Shown here piece by piece: positions 1 through 5,154 of a stretch of 5,154 nt of DNA. The notes below the pieces were generated by a model. That model was not told the DNA's origin, ran no database searches, and worked only from the letters and a program-made list of their open reading frames with translations. Origin of the DNA: CAYSPO01 sp964432945 (GTDB lineage Bacteria > Bacillota > Clostridia > Tissierellales > Peptoniphilaceae); assembly GCA_964432945.1 (NCBI GenBank), contig CAYSPO010000063.1:1-5154 (forward strand). The letters are read 5' to 3'. Every line of letters starts with the position of its first letter. Within the stretch, counting starts at the first letter, position 1. A program made the translations under genes and the position numbers.

Positions 1-365
1 TGATGAGATTTTTCAGGAGAACTCAGATTATTATATGAAGAATAAATATCTTTAAATCCTGCTCTTTCTAATTTTTCAGTTAATTGAATATCTAAATCAT
101 CTGTATATCCTAGTCTTTTTGCTTGGAAAACAAAGGTAGCTTTTCCTATATCATGAGTTGCTCCAATAAAAGATGCTATCTTTATACCTATACTCTCTTT
201 TTCACTAACAATAGATCCCTCAACAATATTTCTTTGATTTTCACTTAACCAATGATTCCATAATAAGCACATTACATTTTTTGTATCTTCTAGATGCTGA
301 TATAGAGGAAGCCAATAATATCCACTAGATTTCTCTGATTTTTTTGCCCAAAAACACTTTTCCAT
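1..365 (-). CDS. cas3: Type I-E CRISPR-associated nuclease-helicase Cas3, N-terminal part of HD domain (partial)
   Basis: This is the first 121 codons of Cas3, the nuclease-helicase that Cascade recruits to degrade invading DNA; the rest lies beyond the left edge. The start is the ATG at 365-363, with GGAG at 376-373 seven bases upstream. Residues 5-9 (FWAKK) and 18-28 (WLPLYQHLEDT) match the N-terminus of type I-E Cas3 proteins, and from memory the stretch is very close to Streptococcus thermophilus type I-E Cas3. Metal-binding residues of the HD nuclease domain are visible: His24, then His71-Asp72 in THDIGKA, with Lys75. The last visible residues (SPEKSH, about 116-121) lead into the next conserved histidine motif. 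No frameshift or stop is seen. Family knowledge places cse1, cse2, cas7, cas5, cas6, cas1 and cas2 downstream, to the left. The call is confident; whether the full gene is intact cannot be seen. Confidence 0.93.
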   Translation of the reverse strand, partial: MEKCFWAKKSEKSSGYYWLPLYQHLEDTKNVMCLLWNHWLSENQRNIVEGSIVSEKESIGIKIASFIGATHDIGKATFVFQAKRLGYTDDLDIQLTEKLERAGFKDIYSSYNNLSSPEKSH

Positions 366-404
366 AAAACATCTCCGTATATTATACATATTATATATTA
401 ATAT

Positions 405-433
405 ATTGTATCATATTTATTACAAATTGTGAT
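405..433 (-). promoter_or_regulatory. Candidate sigma-A promoter of cas3
   Basis: On the minus strand ATCACA (433-428, four of six matches to TTGACA) is followed after 17 bases by TACAAT (410-405, five of six matches to TATAAT). Transcription would start near 398, about 33 bases ahead of the cas3 ATG, leaving a short leader with the ribosome binding site. The region is so AT-rich that chance matches are common, so this is the best candidate rather than a sure promoter. Confidence 0.35.
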
Positions 434-460
434 CTATTATGAATTTATTTAGATTCAAAG

Positions 461-487
461 AAAACACCTAATTAAATTAGGTGTTTT
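461..487. terminator. Bidirectional hairpin terminator upstream of cas3
   Basis: The 27 bases form a near-perfect inverted repeat: AAAACACCTAA (461-471), a five-base loop, and TTAGGTGTTTT (477-487). The A-rich left arm and T-rich right arm give a U-rich 3' side on either strand (TTTTCTTT follows on the minus strand). It sits between the small-membrane-protein remnants and cas3, so its likely job is to stop minus-strand transcripts arriving from the right and leave cas3 to its own promoter. Confidence 0.75.
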
Positions 488-507
488 GAATATCCAGTCA
501 TATATTT

Positions 508-537
508 TTGACATAATGTAACTAATCAAACTTTAAT
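508..537 (+). promoter_or_regulatory. Plus-strand promoter-like sequence without an obvious gene
   Basis: A perfect TTGACA (508-513) is followed after 18 bases by TTTAAT (532-537, five of six matches to TATAAT). It points rightward, into the 3' end of the decayed gene at 580-856, and no plus-strand reading frame of note follows. It could be a leftover promoter, drive a short untranslated or antisense RNA, or be chance in AT-rich DNA. Confidence 0.25.
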
Positions 538-579
538 AAATTTTGAGAGAAAACAAAAAATTTAATTGAAATACTTAAT

Positions 580-856
580 CTACCTTAAGTACACCACCAG
601 ATAAGTTCCTCTTAAAAAATTTGTTATCATATTATGCTCTTCATATTTATAAATATGAGTCTCTATGGATTAATCACTTGTTATATAATCTATTCTAACT
701 CCATTATTTCGGATTATATGAATCCTTTGTAGATTATCTAACTCAACCAGTGTTAATTTCTCGTATAAAGTGAAATCCTTTCGAAATTATACCTTTTCTC
801 ATTAAACTTAGAATTATCAAAATTATAACTAAAATAACTATTGTAACTTTGTAATT
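580..856 (-). pseudogene. Decayed small membrane-protein gene (frameshift plus nonsense)
   Basis: I do not recognise the family. Two minus-strand frames together read like one protein. The first (856-743, 37 codons before a TGA) has a strongly hydrophobic stretch, VTIVILVIILIILSLM, that would be one membrane helix, then basic residues KGIISKGFHFIREI. The second frame (786-580) continues with YEKLTLVELDNLQRIH and RNNGVRIDYITSD, is cut by a TAA at 672-670, and resumes in the same frame with SIETHIYKYEEHN and FLRGTYLVVYLR before a TAG at 582-580. The sense of the residues on both sides of the TAA suggests a single nonsense mutation. No canonical start precedes the membrane helix. The remnant would be about 90-100 residues: a membrane anchor with a cytoplasmic domain. 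An alternative 44-codon frame (887-753) starts with an ATG but reads less like protein. Confidence 0.45.
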
Positions 857-940
857 TCAAAATTTGATTTTTTAGTAAGACTGCCATGTCTTTTATATTA
901 TTTAATCATTGAAAGCTAATTATATTAAAAGAACAAAATC

Positions 941-1246
941 TTATTTCACTTCTATATAACCTTTTTTTACAGCTATAGGTGTAATTATATAGTTTATAAG
1001 TACAAAAATAAACGCATAGAAAATAACATATAGATTAGAAAAATTATAAATTACTATAATAAATCCCAAGCAAATCATAATTAAGGAATTTATAATATTG
1101 GCTGTAAATTGTAAATTTAAAAGCTTATCTATATCTTTTATATTAAATTTATCTATTTTATTAATATTAATTTCATTCCTAGATATAATAGAATAAATTA
1201 AAAATACTATACCTATTAAAATCAATATAATTCCTGGTATATTCAT
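941..1246 (-). CDS. Small three-helix membrane protein, function unknown
   Basis: This is a 101-residue hydrophobic protein. The ATG at 1246-1244 has an ideal AGGAGG at 1258-1253 with six bases of spacing, so the start is secure and the gene is probably translated. Three membrane segments are visible: residues about 4-22, 50-67 and 71-93. An Asn/Lys/Asp-rich soluble loop (about 23-49) lies between the first two, and the C-terminus is short and basic (KKGYIEVK). There is no signal peptidase site and no catalytic motif. The layout recalls small clostridial membrane families such as DUF3784, but I cannot confirm that. It lies 121 bases downstream of the nuclease-helicase stop on the same strand, with no clear terminator between, so co-transcription is possible. 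A second small membrane-protein gene, now decayed, follows it. Function is not inferable from sequence alone. Confidence 0.8.
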   Translation of the reverse strand: MNIPGIILILIGIVFLIYSIISRNEININKIDKFNIKDIDKLLNLQFTANIINSLIMICLGFIIVIYNFSNLYVIFYAFIFVLINYIITPIAVKKGYIEVK

Positions 1247-1252
1247 CTGTTT

Positions 1253-1258
1253 CCTCCT
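1253..1258 (-). promoter_or_regulatory. Ribosome binding site of the 101-residue membrane protein
   Basis: AGGAGG is a full match to the anti-Shine-Dalgarno core and sits six bases before the ATG at 1246. It fixes the start and supports this small hydrophobic frame as a real gene rather than an AT-rich accident. Confidence 0.85.
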
Positions 1259-1367
1259 GTATTAAAATATTTTAGAAATATAACTCTAATATTTTACAAT
1301 AATCTAAAAAATTTATTTTTATCTAATTAGTTCTCAAAAATAAAGCCTTAACTTCTAATAATTACTT

Positions 1368-4300
1368 TTACCTAACAGCTTTTAAATTTGATTCATTTAA
1401 TATTTTCTCTGGAATAGGCTTATCCATCTTCCAGATTATTTCTATAGGTCTATTACCCTTATGGGAAATATAGCTTGCATTTCCTAAGAAGACATAGGGA
1501 GCTGCATTATTGTATAGTTTCTTATATTCCCTTACAAAAAGTAAAACCTTATGTCCCTTATCTTTGCTTATATACCTTTGCCCTGTTGGAGTATTAATTC
1601 CTGTAGTACTTTGGCTTTCCCAATTAAAAAGATTTCTATTTATAGCATAGTCATTATACATAGTTGATACTAGATAATCTTCTTCACTTTTATTTATTGT
1701 AATAAATAATAAATCAGTATTGAGTTCTTTTATATATAATACTCCTTCTCTAAAGGAAGTTTTCTTTTTCTCTGTATGTTTTCCAAAGGCTGCTAAAATT
1801 TGATCTAATGTATAAGTTGCATGAATATCTAAAGGAATTTCCTTATCATACTCTTCCTCTATAATTTTAATATTCCTTTTATTGTACTCAATTAGTTCTA
1901 AAAGTTCCCCCACTAAATCTGAATTATCACATTTTAAAGTTCTCAAAGATTCTCTAAAGCTTAAAGATGGCTTATCTCCCCATATTGTATAATGAAAAAT
2001 TGCTAGCATTTTCTCTTCTTTAGGGCTTAATGATAAATCTTCTATACTACTTGTAAATATTTTTTTAGAAAAATTTAAAAGATTTTTAGAATCTACTGTT
2101 GCAAATCTTCTTAAAGAATTTTTCAATTCTTTATTATTTACAAGTCTGTATTCTTCTTTTAGTCCTACTTCGTGAAGGATCTTATAGAATGAGTATTTAG
2201 AGTAAAATTTATCCCTATCTATTCTATAATTATCCAAAAAATTATTTAAATTTAACTGGTTAGTAAAATTCAAACTGAAATTTTTAACCATGTTTCTTAA
2301 AGTTCTTATATTAAAACTGTCAGCTTGAATATTTTTCAATATATATTCTTTCGCTATTTTCTCCAACTTTATATGGCAACCCGCTGGCATATTAGGAAAT
2401 TCTTCTTTTATTTCATATCTTATTCCCCTACTTGTTCTGCCTATTAGAGTTCTGAGTTTACCTGAAAAATCATAATTTTCATGAGCTTGACCTACAAAAT
2501 CTAAAACTGTTAATAGCTCTTTTCCACTACTTAACCTTAACCCTCTTCCTAATTGCTGAGTAAATATTGTAAGAGATTGGGTTGGTCTTAAAAACAGCAC
2601 TGTATCTATTTCTGGTATATCCACTCCCTCATTAAATAAATCTACAGTAAAAATGCACTTTATTTCTCCTTTTCTTAAAAGCTCTCTAGCCTTTACTCTC
2701 TCACTCTTTTGACTTTCTGAATGTAGTGCTATAGAAGGAATTCCTGCCTTAATAAAGGATTTTGCCATGAAATCTGCATGCTTGATACTCACGCAGAAGC
2801 CTAGTCCTTTAAAGTCATTTATATCCTTTAAGTATTTATTCATACTGTCTATTATAACTTGAACTCTTTGCTTAGATTTAGTGTATACATTCTCTAACTC
2901 ATTAATGTCATAGCCACCTCTAGTCCATTTTAAATTATTAAGATCCTCTGGATCGGTAACTGCAAAATAGTGAAATGGACATAGAAGTTTTCTATCAATT
3001 GCGTCACTAAGCCTTATTTCAGATGCTATTCTGTCATTAAAATGTTCTAATATATTTTCCCCATCCATTCTTTCTGGGGTTGCTGTTAAACCGAGAAGTA
3101 TTTTGGGCTTAAAGTAGTCAATAACTTTTAGATAACTAGTAGCTCCGGTGTGATGACTTTCATCTATTACAATATAATCAAAGTAATTTTTAGGATAAGT
3201 TTTAAAATTATCAGATGAAATAAGACTCTGTATTGAAGCGAATACATGAGTATTTTCCACTGGCTTATCTCCTGCTACCCACATTTCTCCAAAGTTTTGA
3301 TCCTTTAATACATTTCTAAATGTATAAAGACTTTGCCTTAATATTTCCTCCCTATGAGCTAAAAACAAGAGTTTTTTTTCTTCATTTTTTAATTGTTTTT
3401 TATAGTCAAAAGCGGCTACCATAGTTTTTCCTGTACCTGTTGCAGCAACTACAAGGTTTTTATGAGAATCATATTCTTCTCTCTCTAGCCTTAGATCTTC
3501 AAGTATTTCTTTTTGGTGGGAGTAGGGTCTTAGGTCAAAGAATATATATTGGGATTCATCCCTTTCTTTCATACTTAAGGATTCTTTTAATTCTTTTCTA
3601 TTCCTTTCATCAGTAGGTTCAAAAGTTCTAAATTCTTCATCATTCCAATAAGTTTCAAAAGTCTTTTTAAAGCTATCTACTACATCTTTAGATGTGTATT
3701 CAGAAACTTTAAGATTCCATTCTAGCCCATTAGATAATGCAGGATTTGATAAATTCGAAGATCCTATATAAGCCGTGCTAAATCCTGTATTTCTTTTAAA
3801 ATAATACGCCTTAGCATGAAGCCTTGTTCTCTTGGTGTCATAGGATATTTTCACTTCTGTATTAGGTAATTTTGAAAGTTCTAGTATTGCCTTATAATCT
3901 GAAGCTCCCATATATGAAGTCGTGATTACTCTAAGTTTGTTATTTTTTGTGAATTCTTTTAAATCATCATAGATAAGTCTTAATCCACTAAATTTAATAA
4001 AAGATATTAAAAAGTCGATTTCATCAGCTGTTCTAATCTCTCTACTGAGTTCACTTTCTAAGGTCGGACCTGAATTGCCAGTGAAAAGTGTACTTGTGGC
4101 TATAGATGTTTTAGGCCTATATTGAATCAATTGATCAAAGTCTTCTTTTTCAGTATGTATAGCAAGGAGTTCTTCAATTTTTTTATCATTATGATCAAAA
4201 CCTTGGATACCTATAGTTTTATTAAGATCTTCTATGAATTTTAACTTATCTATATTATCTTTTTGTGATAAGATTTCACGAATTGTTTTTTGATATGCAA

Positions 4301-4418
4301 TTGAAAGAACTTTAGATATTTCACTATTATCTATATTTCTGGTTTCTTTATGTTTTTTATTCCCCAGTTCTTTTTTAGAAGCATTATCTAATATTTTTTC
4401 ATATAATCCATCCTTCAT
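1368..4418 (-). CDS. PLD-like nuclease / SF2 helicase / DUF3427 fusion protein
   Basis: This 1016-residue protein is predicted to couple ATP-driven movement on nucleic acid to cleavage. Numbering is from the ATG at 4418. Residues 1-100 are helical and charged. About 105-265 is a phospholipase D-like (HKD) nuclease domain with His201, Lys203 and GSSN (219-222). About 295-690 is an SF2 helicase of the ResIII type: HQ near 301, Walker A ATGTGKT (326-332), AHREE (354-358), DESH (419-422), TAT (445-447), GVDIP (598-602) and QQLGRGLR (621-628). About 690-865 is a helical linker. About 865-1013 matches DUF3427. All helicase motifs are present. The usual HKD aspartate position is Lys208. The same domain order occurs in proteins annotated as DEAD/DEAH helicases with PLD and DUF3427. 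ATG 4418 is preferred over TTG 4433 because GGGGGAG (4431-4425) is the ribosome binding site. Its place near cas3 suggests a defence role; this is inference. Confidence 0.93.
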   Translation of the reverse strand: MKDGLYEKILDNASKKELGNKKHKETRNIDNSEISKVLSIAYQKTIREILSQKDNIDKLKFIEDLNKTIGIQGFDHNDKKIEELLAIHTEKEDFDQLIQYRPKTSIATSTLFTGNSGPTLESELSREIRTADEIDFLISFIKFSGLRLIYDDLKEFTKNNKLRVITTSYMGASDYKAILELSKLPNTEVKISYDTKRTRLHAKAYYFKRNTGFSTAYIGSSNLSNPALSNGLEWNLKVSEYTSKDVVDSFKKTFETYWNDEEFRTFEPTDERNRKELKESLSMKERDESQYIFFDLRPYSHQKEILEDLRLEREEYDSHKNLVVAATGTGKTMVAAFDYKKQLKNEEKKLLFLAHREEILRQSLYTFRNVLKDQNFGEMWVAGDKPVENTHVFASIQSLISSDNFKTYPKNYFDYIVIDESHHTGATSYLKVIDYFKPKILLGLTATPERMDGENILEHFNDRIASEIRLSDAIDRKLLCPFHYFAVTDPEDLNNLKWTRGGYDINELENVYTKSKQRVQVIIDSMNKYLKDINDFKGLGFCVSIKHADFMAKSFIKAGIPSIALHSESQKSERVKARELLRKGEIKCIFTVDLFNEGVDIPEIDTVLFLRPTQSLTIFTQQLGRGLRLSSGKELLTVLDFVGQAHENYDFSGKLRTLIGRTSRGIRYEIKEEFPNMPAGCHIKLEKIAKEYILKNIQADSFNIRTLRNMVKNFSLNFTNQLNLNNFLDNYRIDRDKFYSKYSFYKILHEVGLKEEYRLVNNKELKNSLRRFATVDSKNLLNFSKKIFTSSIEDLSLSPKEEKMLAIFHYTIWGDKPSLSFRESLRTLKCDNSDLVGELLELIEYNKRNIKIIEEEYDKEIPLDIHATYTLDQILAAFGKHTEKKKTSFREGVLYIKELNTDLLFITINKSEEDYLVSTMYNDYAINRNLFNWESQSTTGINTPTGQRYISKDKGHKVLLFVREYKKLYNNAAPYVFLGNASYISHKGNRPIEIIWKMDKPIPEKILNESNLKAVR

Positions 4419-4424
4419 TAAGCT

Positions 4425-4431
4425 CTCCCCC
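4425..4431 (-). promoter_or_regulatory. Ribosome binding site that decides the start of the nuclease-helicase
   Basis: The minus strand reads GGGGGAG at 4431-4425, six bases before the ATG at 4418. A longer frame opens at a TTG (4433-4431), but that codon overlaps this site and has no Shine-Dalgarno sequence of its own. The five extra residues it would add are therefore probably not translated. Confidence 0.8.
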
Positions 4432-4450
4432 AAATCTAATATGCAGATTT
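4432..4450 (-). promoter_or_regulatory. Small inverted repeat next to the ribosome binding site
   Basis: AAATCT and AGATTT (six bases each, seven-base loop) form an inverted repeat ending one base before the GGGGGAG of the nuclease-helicase gene. In RNA this would be a weak hairpin beside the ribosome binding site. It may influence translation or may be chance, since the stem has a single G-C pair. Confidence 0.2.
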
Positions 4451-4486
4451 AAAATTAAATATATTTCTATAATTAATTTAATTTAT

Positions 4487-4500
4487 TACCATATATGGTA
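4487..4500. promoter_or_regulatory. 14-bp perfect palindrome in the nuclease-helicase leader (candidate operator)
   Basis: TACCATATATGGTA is a perfect palindrome with GC-containing ends (ACC/GGT), unlike the plain AT repeats around it. It lies about 70 bases upstream of the ATG at 4418. A possible -10 element, TATGAT (4505-4500 on the minus strand), overlaps its edge, so the predicted transcription start would fall inside the palindrome. This is where a dimeric repressor would block initiation. I find no good -35 at normal spacing: ATGACA at 4533-4528 is 22 bases away. The promoter part is therefore weak. Confidence 0.4.
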
Positions 4501-4598
4501 TCATATTCACCCTATAAACACATAACTTGTCATATTCTTCTGTTAATTAAACTTATCTGCAAAAATAAAAAAGCCATAAAAATATAATTACCTATCCT

Positions 4599-4753
4599 CT
4601 ACTTCCAATAATCTTTTAAATTACTCTTTAAAAATTTACCAAAGATTCTTGAATCATAATCTTTTTCATTGCTTTTAAGATAGCTTTTGCAAAATACTGT
4701 GCAACCTTAATTTCAATGTTTATAGCCTTGTTATTGACATCATCATTTACCAT
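4599..4753 (-). pseudogene. Truncated PcfB/DUF3801-like gene, two frames joined at AAA AAG
   Basis: An ATG at 4753-4751 follows a perfect AGGAGG (4767-4762, eight bases of spacing). The first frame encodes 41 residues beginning MVNDDVNNKAINIEIK, then VAQYFAKAILKAMKK, and stops at 4630-4628. The pattern of an acidic start, an NIEIK-like strand and a helix AKAILKAMKK recalls the N-terminus of PcfB family (DUF3801) proteins of conjugative plasmids and Tn1549-type elements; this is from memory, not a search. PcfB proteins are usually about three times longer, so this would be a remnant. The -1 frame continues with DYDSRIFGKFLKS and NLKDYWK to a TAG at 4601-4599 and reads like real protein. The frames can be joined by a -1 slip at ATG AAA AAG (4669-4661), giving 51 residues, or by a one-base indel. 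The leader has a terminator directly upstream. Confidence 0.4.
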
Positions 4754-4761
4754 ATAGGCAA

Positions 4762-4767
4762 CCTCCT
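4762..4767 (-). promoter_or_regulatory. Ribosome binding site of the PcfB-like remnant
   Basis: AGGAGG within GAAAGGAGGT (4770-4761) lies eight bases upstream of the ATG at 4753. It shows that this short frame was a translated gene and may still be, despite its truncated look. Confidence 0.7.
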
Positions 4768-4776
4768 TTCTAGGGG

Positions 4777-4816
4777 AAATAAAAAAAGCGGCCCAGAATT
4801 TTACATCTGAACCGCT
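4777..4816 (-). terminator. Strong intrinsic terminator or attenuator in front of the PcfB-like remnant
   Basis: On the minus strand AGCGGTTCAGA (4816-4806), an eight-base loop and TCTGGGCCGCT (4797-4787) form an 11-pair stem with two G-U pairs. It is followed by TTTTTTATTT (4786-4777). It is the most GC-rich spot of the window. It ends only about ten bases before the AGGAGG of the next frame. It may simply close the transcript of the genes to the right, or act as an attenuator of the downstream frame. Its GC content, unlike its surroundings, fits an origin on a mobile element. Confidence 0.85.
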
Positions 4817-4864
4817 AAGGTTTTAATTCTATAGTTTTTTATTATTTTTAATTTGATTACTGTT

Positions 4865-4890
4865 GTGACGTACTTTTATTGATACGTCGC
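4865..4890. repeat. Inverted repeat GACGTA / TACGTC
   Basis: GACGTA (4867-4872) and TACGTC (4883-4888) are perfect complements separated by ten bases. The next pair out is a T/G mismatch, then G/C. It sits between the stop of the short frame at 4905 and the terminator at 4816. It could be a hairpin of the minus-strand leader, a protein-binding site, or half of an antitermination structure. No role is assigned. Confidence 0.35.
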
Positions 4891-4904
4891 TACTGACAAT
4901 GACT

Positions 4905-5018
4905 TCAATATAAGTATACTAATTTGTTTAAAGTTCCTAAAATCCTTGGTTTTATAATATATATTGCACCCATCACTATTATGACATGCTCCCCAGTTGA
5001 TATATAAACAAATCCCAT
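4905..5018 (-). CDS. Short hydrophobic reading frame, possibly the tail of a broken gene
   Basis: The frame encodes 37 residues from an ATG at 5018 to a TGA at 4907-4905, with a modest AAGG five bases ahead of the start. The product has a hydrophobic segment, HVIIVMGAIYIIKPRILG, that could be one membrane helix, then LNKLVYLY. It lies in exactly the same reading frame as the partial frame ending at 5049, with only one TAA between them, and the codons between the TAA and this ATG also read plausibly. It may therefore be the end of one larger gene broken by a nonsense codon rather than an independent gene. I do not recognise it. Confidence 0.3.
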   Translation of the reverse strand: MGFVYISTGEHVIIVMGAIYIIKPRILGTLNKLVYLY

Positions 5019-5048
5019 ATCTGCCTTATACTGTATTATGAAATAATT

Positions 5049-5154
5049 TTAACAATAGAATTTAATGTCATCTATTTTAAAGTGTTCTTTCCATTCCCTG
5101 CATATTAAAAAATACTGTGCTGCTATTATTTCTAAAATATTATTTAATTCTTTT
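5049..5154 (-). CDS. C-terminal end of an unrecognised protein (partial, start outside window)
   Basis: The frame enters from the right edge and encodes 34 residues, KELNNILEIIAAQYFLICRE then WKEHFKIDDIKFYC, ending at a TAA (5051-5049). The mix of amphipathic helix (ELNNILEIIAAQYFLI) and charged residues looks like real coding sequence. No start is visible, so it is the tail of a longer gene or of a gene fragment. It could continue in the same frame beyond the TAA into the short frame that ends at 4905. The family is not recognised. Confidence 0.4.
   Translation of the reverse strand, partial: KELNNILEIIAAQYFLICREWKEHFKIDDIKFYC

Noticed and set aside
393..406. The AT-only palindrome ATATATTAATATAT upstream of cas3
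   Set aside because: It contains only A and T in a region of alternating AT, so a perfect palindrome of this length is not informative. It may only mark the easily melted promoter region.
753..887. A 44-codon ATG frame on the minus strand
   Set aside because: It has no good ribosome binding site, is rich in Asn, Tyr and Ser as expected of AT-rich noncoding DNA, and overlaps the more protein-like hydrophobic frame at 743-856.
4419..4433. A longer reading frame of the nuclease-helicase starting at TTG 4433, giving 1021 residues
   Set aside because: The TTG overlaps GGGGGAG, which is itself the ribosome binding site for the ATG at 4418 at six bases of spacing. No ribosome binding site serves the TTG.
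4561..4590. T-rich run on the minus strand (TTTTTATGGC then TTTTTTATTTTT) as a terminator after the PcfB-like remnant
   Set aside because: There is no inverted repeat next to the T-runs that could form a stem, so an intrinsic terminator is not supported.
4690..5122. A 12-base match, AAAATACTGTGC, shared by the PcfB-like remnant (about 4691-4702) and the tail fragment (about 5110-5121), both coding AQYF
   Set aside because: The flanking bases diverge at once and the surrounding residues do not align well. One short match in AT-rich coding DNA is not evidence of duplication.
1..5154. CRISPR array, tRNA or intact insertion sequence
   Set aside because: No regularly spaced direct repeats, no cloverleaf-like GC-rich stems, and no transposase reading frame were seen on either strand. 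The array of the type I-E system must lie outside the window.

Overview
The window is strongly AT-rich, with Shine-Dalgarno sites of the AGGAGG type and Clostridium-like codon use, which suggests a low-GC Firmicute, most likely a clostridium. Every gene I can support reads on the minus strand (right to left). The content looks like an accessory defence region bordered by decayed mobile-element DNA.

Layout from the right end (upstream) to the left. (1) 5154-4905 holds the C-terminal end of an unrecognised reading frame that enters from outside the window. One in-frame stop separates it from a further short hydrophobic stretch. (2) 4816-4777 is a strong intrinsic terminator placed directly in front of a perfect ribosome binding site. 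(3) 4753-4599 is a short gene remnant whose start resembles PcfB/DUF3801 proteins of conjugative elements; its two reading frames join at an AAA AAG slippery-type site. (4) 4598-4419 is a gene-free leader with a 14-bp perfect palindrome. (5) 4418-1368 is the main gene: a 1016-residue fusion of an HKD (phospholipase D-like) nuclease, an SF2 helicase and a DUF3427 domain. (6) 1246-941 is an intact 101-residue three-helix membrane protein of unknown function. (7) 856-580 is a decayed small membrane-protein gene with a frameshift and a nonsense codon. (8) 487-461 is a near-perfect hairpin terminator. (9) 365-1 is the N-terminal third of the HD nuclease region of a type I-E Cas3, cut by the window edge, with its own ribosome binding site and a plausible promoter.

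The likely logic is that a type I-E CRISPR-Cas operon starts at the left and continues outside the window. A self-contained nuclease-helicase of a defence-like type sits about 1 kb upstream of cas3, and the DNA beyond it carries fragments that look like parts of an integrative conjugative element. The nuclease-helicase appears to be its own transcription unit with a possible operator. I saw no CRISPR repeats, tRNA genes or intact insertion sequences. The most interesting item is the PLD-helicase-DUF3427 gene. Its domain chemistry is readable, but I cannot assign a biological role from sequence alone.
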